Shown: piece by piece, positions 54,230 through 64,000 of the stretch
How positions within the stretch are numbered: the first letter of the stretch is position 1
Layout: the number at the start of each line of letters is the position of its first letter
Assembly (NCBI RefSeq): GCF_001619985.1
Contig: NW_017264195.1
Coordinates: 248,001 to 312,000, forward strand
Direction of reading: 5' to 3'
Source of the DNA: Xylona heveae TC161
Lineage: Eukaryota; Ascomycota; Xylonomycetes; Xylonales; Xylonaceae
Length of the DNA: 64,000 nt
Notes under the pieces: model-generated
Database searches by the model: none
The model's input: only the letters and a program-made list of their open reading frames with translations
Told to the model about the DNA's origin: nothing
Made by a program: the position numbers and the translations under genes

Positions 54230-55080
54230 AGGGTACCGTTCCTAATTGAGTAAAGTGTACAGATTGATACACTACTTACCAAGTAATATTTGTCTACTGC
54301 CTTACAACGTGATACTCTCTACCCTGAGGTGTAATGCATCTAAAAGTACCTCTGTCTCCTTTACTTCATTTAATACTTCTGAAGCCCACTGAAAATAACC
54401 ATGTGCTGGCTGAATTGTTACTGGTCCAGAAGGTACCTTACTTTCAGCTATAGATTGTACATGAGAAGAAGTATCAGCTGGTTAAAAGACTGTCCTCTCA
54501 GGCTCTGGTCTCCTTGGCAAGTAAGACAAGGAGACCTATGTGTGATGAAAACCCAAATTATGCTAAAGGATTAAATGAGATCATATACAATTAATTGAGT
54601 GTCATTTGATACCATCATCAGAATGGCAGCAATGATGAACATCAAGCTGAATCAAAGATTTTATAAGTCTTGTTCTACTATCCAGTTTGAGTCGTTTTTA
54701 CAGTATGCCCCAAGAGACAAACCAGCTCAATATAAGACAGATCAGCATAAGCTCTGCCAGTGGGGCGTGGACAGCATGGTTGCTTGAACATGTAGATCCC
54801 CAATTGGCCACAATATATTTCCCCGAGTGGCAAAGCCAAGTCAGAAAACTATCGCGAGCTGGTACATGACAGCAGTGCTCCAAACTTTAATGCTTGTGGG
54901 ATCATCAATGGTCAACATGCTGGACAAAAATCTACTAGGTTTCTTTCAGTAATGAGACACGATGAGTACTTTCGACTAGGGCAAATAATGAGCAGGCATG
55001 TGATAAGTAAACCTTTGGTATTCTGTTGAGCCATTACATCTCAGTTTGTGAACCACAGTCTCATATTATTCCATTGCATT
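54230..55080. repeat. AT-rich probable relic next to the tRNA gene
   Basis: No gene. Compositionally unlike the neighbouring genes. On the minus strand about 54,299-54,480 stays open for roughly 60 codons with protein-like content but no family I can name. The stretch contains a perfect hairpin at 54507-54536. Its place just downstream of a Pol III gene fits an old transposon insertion, but the type is not identifiable. Confidence 0.35.
54507..54536. repeat. Perfect 10-bp inverted repeat (hairpin)
   Basis: GGTCTCCTTG and CAAGGAGACC are perfect reverse complements around a 10-nt loop. It is not followed by a T run on either strand, so a terminator role is not supported. Confidence 0.8.
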
Positions 55081-55447
55081 TGATAATTTTTGGTTGCATC
55101 CCCAAGATTCAAAACACTTCCGTTTGCGACCTTGTTGACTGGCCGTTCGTCGTTGCGCGACTTACTGATTAACTTGCACGTTACACAAAGCAGTGACATT
55201 TCAGCTGCTCATGATGCTTACTTCTGTGGCAACGCGTGCCTTGCCCCTTTCCTCGACTCTGCCTTATCGTCCTTCTCCTGCCAACTTCCTCTCCCCCATT
55301 GCCTACGAATTTTAACCACAAATTTCTTGGTTTTTTTTTTCTTTTGAAAATCTATAGCTGGTTTAGTCCAGCTATTTTGTATCTTTTGGCACAATATATG
55401 ATTGAGCAACCTGTTTAAGTTGAGGGAACTTGTGGTCCGTTGAAGTC
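55081..55447. promoter_or_regulatory. Promoter/leader region of the DUF3638 gene
   Basis: Sequence ahead of the ATG at 55448. It includes a T-rich stretch at about 55,327-55,345. No defined elements recognised. Confidence 0.4.
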
Positions 55448-58400
55448 ATGGCTAGAGCAGGGAACCGAGAGACGCTTGAATGCCTCATCAATCATGTTTT
55501 CCTTCCCCCAAAACTCCCAGGTGGTGAAGATCAGCTTGGGTGGGAGGCTACGTTGACTGAGCTTCTGGCTGCATCCTTAGGGGAATTTCGAGATCTTGTC
55601 TCAGGGGATGACAGCACATGCCTCAATTTGGCGACCCACGCTATCGAGCGCTTCATTATGTTGACAGACCCAAGCGGTCACATACGCGAAGACGTACTCA
55701 AGGACAACTTCAGCCAAACCACAATGAAAGGTCAACCACGAGCACCGTCTCCCTGGTCAGACAGTCAGCTAATAATTTATTAGAGATGGTGATCCCACTG
55801 CATGTTAGAGCGCAGAATGCAGGCATAATTATCCGGAGCGAAGCCAAAACGATCTACGTTGAATCTTTTGAGCTTTCTGCTCTTAATGTGGATGTTATGA
55901 CGACCAAAGGTCGACTCCGGCGCTACTTTCCGGAGACGGCTGTGTCTATTCCGCAAAACACTTTCGCTGTAGACGATTTTCAGACAGCTCTCGCTGCAAT
56001 GATCTCAAAAATGAGCCACCAAGCTGTGGTGGAGTCGAAGCCAAGAGTTAGAAAGGCAAGACAATCTCATGCAGAAGACCGCGACACGACCAATCCGTGC
56101 CTTGTGACCCAACTCCTTAGCGCTATTTTGCGACCCCATGGTGACCTCGCGCAGGTGTCCGGGCTTTGGAAGAATACTCGCGACGAAGTCGTGTATAGTG
56201 CGGGAAATCGGCTACCGTGGCGGAGGTCTCCGACCTGGCTGCTTCTTCGAATCGTTCTACAGCTGACACTGGCTCGGGCATGCCAAGGCACTATAGGCGA
56301 TGGGCTCTACAAGAGATTCATGGTCTTCTTCATATCCATTATCATCAAGCATGCCTTATCTCGTGAGCTTGATACCGAAACTATCTTCATCATGAACGCT
56401 AAGCTGGCCCGCCGTATCCGGAAGCTGGATATCGAAGAAACCGAGCCTTGGATGGTGGTCGTTCATGAAACTATACGGCAAGCTACTTCGCGTCTTAATG
56501 AACGGTGGACGACAGTCATCGAGTCCCAGGAGCAAAAATTGGACATGTCGGTTATCGTATCACCAGATATAGAAAAGAATCTAGATATCAGCCTGCCGAA
56601 GCTCGATGTTTTCATTGGCGAAGTCTCTTCGCGGACTCCTCTCTTATCTGGCAGATGTTTTATCCCTACCTCTCAGATCCTCCGATTCCCGCCTGATAAT
56701 CTTCCGTGTCCCAGGCAAATTCCTACTACCGGTTGTTATCAACTACTCAATATTGCCGCATTTGAGCACTGGGTAGCTAAAAATCTCGAAACTTGGATCA
56801 GTACTCATCTCAATGACTCAGACACGTGCTCCCTGATCAAGGGTACCTTGGAGGCATACCACGCGGTGGCTATTCAGTTGTATGGAGATATGCCTGAAGG
56901 GTTGTCGGTGATGATACTCACAATCCTTGAGCTTTGGGTTGCCTGCGATAAGTCGGCTGTTGCAACTTATCCTATGTTGGCTGAGTACGATCCTGAAGTA
57001 TCTAGCGAAGTTTGTGGATCTTTACTGCTTCGATTTCATAAGGATATGAAAAGACTTTCAACTGTTGAGCAATACATTCTGCTGCGTGGCAGAAGCGCGT
57101 TCCGTAAGCAGATATTCACCAGTTTTGGCACGCAATCAGCATTCTCTGTCCGGTACTTTGGCTCTTCTCGTGCACATCAGGAACGCATGTCTGCTATTGA
57201 GAAGCAAGCACTTGAAGATCGGCAAAGAAAGTGCAAAGAACTCGAGCGGCTTAAAGAGAGATACACAAAGTTGATGGCGGAGTCTGTTTCCAAGCCACAT
57301 GACTATATTGACCAGGTGGACAATTTTGGGGATCATATAACCGAGCATAGTCCATTCTGTTCCAAGTGCTCTCTTATAAGAAAGGCAGATCGGCTGACTA
57401 TTGATGTTCACGAATGGCCCTTACCGATGTGCCACTTGGAGGCGCAGTCTACAGTGTTCGAGATGGATGTACCTATTGCCTTTAGTTCCTGGAGAGATTT
57501 AACTATCTTTTTGAGAGACAATGTCTTGGCCTATCAGAACATGACAGATAACAACCTTTTTTATTGTGACTTGGATTCTTACCGAGGACTATTTTCTTCC
57601 TCTAGAACCTCTTTGCAACGAATTGTCCTTGCGTCCAAGACTAAACCGCATACGGCCACTCATCGATGTTCAAAGTCAATCGCTGTCACCGAAGAAGCTG
57701 ACGTTTTTTTACAAAACGGATTACAATGGAGTTATTTTGACAAATGTAAGAATGGGTTCCTTGCAGAAGCAACGTTAAGTGAGCAAGTCTCTGAAAACTG
57801 CACTTTCTCTATCACGCCTATCCTTCGAAGCTTCCTGAGGCGACCTTGGGGAAAGCCGGACGGACCACAGCCAAACTGTGTGGTGGCCAAGCAGGCTGAT
57901 TGTCCTGATAATCTATCTGTTGATGAATTCAAAGCCTTGTGCTTACTCCCTTTGGGCCACAAGATCCAGTGGGAGAACCTTCTGATTCAATTAGCTATGC
58001 CTTCAGTTGACTGGCGAAAGTTGGAAACCGTCATCTTTGCCTGGCAGATCTCTCATCAAACCGGGCCTCCATCTAACTCTGTACACAGAGCTTCCCATAA
58101 GGTTCTTGAGGACGATAAGTTTGTATTCAAGTTTTGTACATATCTAGCACAGTCCTTTACTAGGCTCAAGGAGAACTGGGAATCTTCAGGAGCGGTCGGG
58201 GCTTTTGTTATCTTGGCAACCCGACTTTTATCACTTGGGTCTCGCGAGAATTCGCACCGATACCTCAGCCTTCTCGGAGACTTTCGCCAAGCTTGTTCTA
58301 AATGGTTAATACCTCTGCGTCATGGCATGCTGACCACTAGAAGCGATGAGGAGAGATCAGAGTTCTGTCAGAGAACTCTTCAGACCGCTTTAATAGGTAT

Positions 58401-61400
58401 TCAAACTTTCGATGTGGATGATATTTTCCTTTCGCAGCTACTTCAAAAACCTGGTCACGCTGCCGTTTTTATTGAATTCAGTATTGCTATCCGAGACACT
58501 GCACGCTGTGTCGAAGGGTCAGAACGAGCAAAAAGAACTGCCATTGACCTTGTATTTCTTGACGCTTTACTCCTGAGACATCGGCGCCTCGTTCTCCGTG
58601 CACGGACAGACTTGATCAACAATATCACATTAGGAGGAAGCCTTTGTCTGAATGACGCTATCCAAAAGCACTGGCAATCATACAGACCAAGAGATCAATG
58701 GGCAGTTGAAAGAGACTGCTGGCTCAGCATCAGCTCCTATAGCCAAGACAACGAATCGGCTCTTATGGTTCACTTTAACGTTGTCACAGCTGAGCTGCTT
58801 GTCAACGGTCTCCCTCTATCCCGACTTCCTCTGGAATACGAAAATCATGAAACTTACCGTATACTCCTTGGACAAAGCCCAATTGAAGTCGTACCCAGCG
58901 CGGAGCCAGGGATGAGATTTTCATCCAACCACATTCTGCATGAGCACCAACTCCATTTCTTTCTGAAAAAGGATCTTCTTGTTCGTGCCTCAAAGCATGG
59001 ACATTTTTGGGATTACGTTCCTCCACGAGTCTTCGGGTCGAGCTTGCCGATGAAATTTACCGAGGATTATGTCCACTGGTACGATGTTAGGAATGATGTC
59101 GTCGAATTCCGGCCCAAGGCTAGCCCTTGGTTATCACCACAATCCACTTGGCGACTATCAAGGATTGGATCTGAATGGCGCCTACAACTTGACAATGTTC
59201 ACTTACTCAATCCCTCGAAGTCTGTTGCTGTTTGGTTGTTGAGAGTTTTTCAACCCCTCGAAAACATATCCGGCTTACATTTTTGCTACAATAAACAGAC
59301 TCGTTTCCTCGAGATTGATATTCCCCGCCTTCAGCTTCAATTCGATGTCTCACCGGGCTCCCACTCCATCAAGTCACGCCAGTACAGAGACATGTGTGTG
59401 GACACCAGACAAGGTAGTGACACACTCATTGGATTGAAAAATAAGTTGTTCCTCCATAAAATTGGTGACCGTTGCACGCGGATGATTCTTATCCCTCATT
59501 GTATACCCCGTTGGCAGCGAATGATAATCTCGTCTTCTGTTCACCATGTCGCTGTGACGCTAGGATGCGATGCCAAACGGGTTCAGCCATACCATTTCGA
59601 TAACCATCTTGGCCGCTTGGTGGGAAATGGGAGTTTACAAAGCAAGCTTTTCCTCGCAGAGCTGCACGCTCTGACTTCCAGTTGCCTGCCTGACCCCTTC
59701 ACACGTAACACTGGTACTGAAGAGGCATTAACGATACTCCAGTCAGCTGGTGTGTGGTCATTCGATCGCTTTTCCGAGGAGAATCTTGATCTCCTTTGCC
59801 GACTTGCAAACCTCGCTCCCGGCCGAACTTACTATCCCCCACATCTTAAAGTTATGCAAGTGGTCGACTGGGATCCGAAGTTGAGCTATTTATCTCAGCA
59901 TGGCTACTTTTTCAACGAAGTAAGCAAACTTTTTAGACAAGCTAAACAGACTGCGTTTCTCTTTTTGGACTCCATTGTACCTCCGGACTTGAATAAGGCC
60001 GATAGTCATCTTCTGGGACGTGACAACATCAGGTCGTCGACCTTTCGACTTGCGGGCTTCGGCGCTGAATCTTTCACGACAGAATTTGACAAGCAATATG
60101 TAGGATCAAGAGATGGCAATCAAGACTCTCTGCGCGCTATGCGTGCATCAGTGGTTGCTGCGAGCTTCATCAGCTCTAAAATGGATCTCCCTTTCACGCT
60201 GCCCAAGGATAGCGCTGCTTACCTCTACACGGTGCTTTCGACACAGAATTCGTCTTTTGGCGGCGAGACTAACATAGAAATGTCGAAACTCCAATACGAC
60301 TCCTATTGGCTTAACGATCCGAAGCCAATGCTGCAAGAATTATGGCTTAGTATCCACCAAACGCTCAGTCAACACTTGGCATCTTCGAACCCGTATCGTT
60401 TGATGACATGGATGGCTACTATGGCCTTTTCCAAACATTCAGATGAGACGGTTCTAGCGGTGTTGGTGGGACTCACCCGCCTCGAGGCTCCGCGAAGGAT
60501 CACGGTCCCGAAAGTAGAGCAATTGCACCTCACGGAAGGATTAAGTCCTAGCAGGGATAAAATTCGTTCTTTGGTCAACATTGAGGCAGTTTCTTTTGAT
60601 CACACGAGCCAGGTCAACGGACCTCGCCTTCGCAGCGAAACAAACCGACAAGCATACTACCGGCGGCGAAAAGAATTCCTTTCAAGCCAGCAAAGTGTGC
60701 TTTCGAAAGCGGTTGATCTCATTTGCTCCCAATGGCCATCTTTGCAGCTTGATCAGTCTTTCGACGATTACTTCCGGAAATCAGCGGCTATCGCGCGCGT
60801 AGCAAATCAATTCCGGATTTGGAACCGCAACAAGGCTTTTCACGAGTACCTCGAGCGGATATGCTGTGCACTTTCCGGTGCCAGTGTCAAGTGCTTCACA
60901 TTTGAACCTCCTAATTTTGCCAGAAGTCAATACCAAACGAGAAAGGTAGCTCGCTACATCACTTTTAACGATGTGCTCATGAGAGCTCCACTGCAAAGTA
61001 TATCAGATGCCAGCGACCCTATCCCGCCACCAGACTTATTCAAAGCCACAGCCGCGCCAGAAAGCAATCGCATATCAGAATTATTGAAGATGCTGGATAG
61101 AACTGCTGAGTCACAGCAGGAGGTAAACTATGTCAAACAGCTTAAAGAAAGCGCGGACCACCTCCATGGACACTCCCAGCAGTATACCCCAAGCACTGCT
61201 ACAGAACAGCGACAAAAGGAACTGGAAGCCTACTACAATTCGGCAAAAGCGCACTATAGCCGTACGTTGAACTTACTTTCTGGAGTACTGGGTGGGTATC
61301 AGGGTTCGTCAGAGTTCTCCAACCTCTCAACATCCTTTTCGATGATTGCAGACACATATCTCTGGCCACGGGTCTCTGCAAGATTAATCGTCTCACAGCT

Positions 61401-64000
61401 GAATCGACAAAACTGGAGGCACCTTACAGACATATTGAAGGAGACTGTTGTCGCTTTCGGCACTCACTTAACACAACTTCAGGCATCTGAGCGACTTGTA
61501 CAACTCCAAAATCAGGAAGCAGATCTTCACAAGGAGATTTGCAGCCTCCAGCCTCGGACCTGGAATCCTCTTAAATATCCAGACACTTTATTGCTAGAAA
61601 TTGAAGGCAATCTCAGAATGAGGGAGGCCCAGGAGGAGATTGCTTCGATGATGGGACATCCTCCTGGGAACAAGAACACAGTGATGCAGCTAAATATGGG
61701 CGAAGGAAAGTCTTCAGTCATTGTACCGGTCGTCGCAGCTTCACTTGCGGATACTTCCTGCCTTGTTCGAGTGATTGTCGCCAGGCCACAATCACGACAA
61801 ATGTTTGAAATGCTTGTCGCTAAGCTTGGGGGACTAATCGGGAGACGCATTTACCACATGCCCTTCTCGAGATCTTTGAGACTGGGTGTAACTCAAGCAG
61901 ACTTCCTCGGTACCTATTACGAGAAATGCAGACGTGATGGGGGTGTCTTGCTTTTGCAGCCAGAAAATATCCTTTCTTTCCAACTGATGGTTATTGAGAC
62001 TACTATCAAGGGCGAGAGCACTCTAGCACAGAGCCTATTGAAGACCCAGCTCGCCTTCGACCAGTTCTCTCGCGACATCGTCGACGAGAGTGATGAAAAC
62101 TTCTCTACCAAATTTGAACTTATCTACACTATGGGTCAGCAACGCCCAATAGACTTTGCTCCAGAGCGATGGATAATTATCCAGCATATACTTCGACTGG
62201 TTGCAAAAACCGCACTCCGGGTCAAGACAGAGTTGCCCGAATCACTAGAGATTGAAGATGCCGTCGATGGGCGCTACCCACGGATACGCTTTCTCGATGA
62301 GAAAGGTGCAACGATAGTACTAGGGCAGACAGTTACTCATCTGTGCGATGACGGGCCTGTGCCAGGATTTCCGATTGCTCAGCAATCGAAAGAGTCAAGG
62401 ACCGCGCTGCAAGATTATATTTCCCAGCCGTCTCCAGCCGCCGAGATAGTCGCGAGGGTGGAGGAAGGAGAATTCTGGGCATTGGCAAGAGACAGTCTGC
62501 TACTCATCCGCGGTCTATTTTCTTCCGGTTTGCTCGCCTTTATTTTCGGCAAAAAACGATGGCGAGTGAATTATGGGTTGGACTCCACGCGGCGGCCGAG
62601 AACAAGGCTTGCAGTCCCATACCAAGCGAAAGATAAACCTTCTCTGCGGTCAGAGTTCAGTCATCCTGATGTTGTTATTTCCCTGACCTCTCTCGCATAT
62701 TACTATAGGGGTTTGGACGACGAGGAGCTGCTTATCGCCTTTGACAAACTGTCCAGGTCTGATCAGGCTGATATGGAATACCAACTTTGGGTTGCTTCTG
62801 CACCAGGCCTTCCCCCTTCATTTCGCCACCTCCAAGGAATCAATCTTCGCGATACAGAGCAGTGCCGCAATGAGGTTTTTCCCAGTTTAAAATTTTCGAA
62901 AGGAGCCATCGACTACTTTCTTTCTCGAATTGTGTTCGTCAAAGAAATGAAGGAGTTCCCTGAGAAGCTATCCGCTTCCGGGTGGGATATCGGGCGGGTC
63001 AAGTGTCATCCTACAACAGGCTTCAGCGGTACGAATGACTCGCGGAATGTTCTGCCACTGGATGTCAAGCAACTTGATCTTGATAGCCAAAAGCATACCA
63101 ATGCATTGGTTCTCGAGTATCTCTTGTGCATCGAAAACTCCGTCGAGCTCCTGAGCAAGGCGGGACATCATGGCACCGGTAGGGCCGAGAAGATGCTCGA
63201 ATCGATAGTTCAGATGCCACACGAAGTAAGGGTCATTCTCGATGTGGGGGCTCAAATAGTTGAGATGACAAATGAAGAAGTGGCAAGGGCCTGGCTCAGC
63301 TTGGTACATGACCCCAGCAAGGCCCAGGCAGTGATTTTCTGCGATGATTCAGATAATCTTTGCGTATTAGACCGGAATGGACATGTAGAGCGTCTGCAAA
63401 CATCACCTTTTGCAAAGCATCTTGGCGAATGCTTAGTCTACCTTGATGAAGCCCACACACGGGGCATAGACCTTCGGCTGCCGCAGGAATACCGCGCAGT
63501 GGTAACTCTTGGAACAAACGTGGTCAAGGACAGACTCGTTCAGGGTGAGTCACTTCGTCTAGTGTACAGATATTCTTTTGTTGACAAGATTCAGCATGCA
63601 TGCGGATGAGAAAACTTGGATTTGGCCAATCAGTGGTATTCTTCGTCCCTAACGAGATAGAGACCAAAATTCGCAAATCCAAAGCTTCCAATGATGAACC
63701 TATTATGGTTGCCGATATCCTTGTATGGTCTATGCACGAAACCTGGGCGGATATCCTACACTCTATTCCTATCTGGGCAACTCAAGGGTGTACATTCATC
63801 AAACAGCAGGCTCTCTGGGCGCAAGCACTTGCGTCAGACCCTTTTGTTGCTCTGAACGATGGGTTAGCGAAAGAGTTTCTTGCTGATGAGGCACAGAGTC
63901 TGGAAAAAAGATACCGCCCTTGCAACCAAATCCCGTTTATAAAAAGCATAATATCCTCCCAAGATGACACACTACGTGGAATCATCCAGCGGTGTGGCGA
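55448..64000 (+). CDS. Giant DUF3638/DUF3645 protein, SF2-helicase-like (partial, runs off the window)
   Basis: At least 2,816 residues; the 3' end is outside the window. Exons: 55448-55730, 55784-63544 and 63595 to the edge. Introns are 53 nt (GTCAAC...TAG) and 50 nt (GTGAGT...CAG). The first ATG in frame is 55448 (MARAGNRETL). Splicing gives KEMVIPLHVRAQNAG. The C-terminal region has NMGEGKSSVIVP (about residue 2064), VIVARPQSRQMFEML, GGVLLLQPENILSF, DIVDESDENFSTKFE (about 2193), AQAVIFCDDSD, YLDEAHTRGIDLRLPQEYRA (about 2650) and, across the last splice, LVQACMRMRKLGFGQSVVFF. These fall in the order of helicase motifs I, Ia, Ib, II, IV, V and VI. Public databases often label such proteins as ubiquitinyl hydrolase, but I see no Cys-protease core in this part. 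Cellular role unknown; an ATPase or helicase-like activity is inferred. Confidence 0.85.

Noticed and set aside
8788-64000. Secondary-metabolite or other biosynthetic cluster
   Set aside because: No synthase, tailoring-enzyme set or cluster regulator; the genes are unrelated conserved single-copy types.
1-64000. CRISPR array
   Set aside because: No repeats with regular unique spacers; tandem repeats seen are simple minisatellites in a eukaryotic genome.

Overview
This window is nuclear DNA from a filamentous ascomycete, most likely one of the Eurotiomycetes (Aspergillus/Penicillium/Talaromyces relatives). The evidence is short GT-AG introns (about 50-130 nt, a few longer) with GTAAGT/GTATGT-like donors, tightly packed genes on both strands, a fused MoaA-MoaC gene of the cnxABC type, a long tRNase Z, a HAK potassium transporter and a giant DUF3638 protein. 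There is no sign of bacterial organisation.

Layout. Positions 1-8.6 kb are gene-poor and accessory-like: short GAGTC-type minisatellites, a very AT-rich decayed block, a 274-bp solo LTR with a perfect 5-bp target duplication, a fragment of a Ty3/gypsy element, an unresolved hypothetical ORF and an 80-bp inverted repeat. From 8.8 kb onward the window is conserved housekeeping sequence: tRNase Z (-), a bZIP factor (-), a mitochondrial PPR protein (-), a histidine acid phosphatase (+), a WDR8/WRAP73 WD40 protein (+), ribosomal protein eS25 (+), a MAPR/cytochrome-b5 heme-binding membrane protein (-), the RagC-type GTPase Gtr2 (-), MoaA-MoaC (-), eIF2B gamma (-), a Pex22-like peroxin (+), the SAGA subunit Spt20 (+), a ten-exon HAK K+ transporter (-), an F-box/LRR protein (-), tRNA-Gly(GCC) (+), and a DUF3638/DUF3645 giant (+) that runs off the right edge.

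I worked out splice junctions by reading across donors and acceptors and checking the phase. They close in frame for all the multi-exon genes except one junction in the histidine phosphatase. The genes do not form a pathway cluster. Themes that recur are RNA and translation (tRNase Z, eS25, eIF2B gamma, tRNA-Gly), nutrient sensing and uptake (Gtr2/TORC1, HAK, molybdenum cofactor for nitrate reductase), and organelles (PPR, Pex22-like).

The most interesting points are: (1) the MoaA-MoaC gene, where keeping the connecting intron would end MoaA exactly at its catalytic Gly-Gly tail, much like human MOCS1; (2) overlapping NirA- and AreA-type sites in that gene's promoter; (3) a full set of SF2-helicase-like motifs in the DUF3638 giant; (4) a 13-nt microexon carrying the catalytic RHG of the phosphatase, plus a GC-AG intron in the same gene; and (5) a 338-codon open N-terminal extension on tRNase Z that looks like a source of a mitochondrial isoform. 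I did not find a clearly new multi-gene system.
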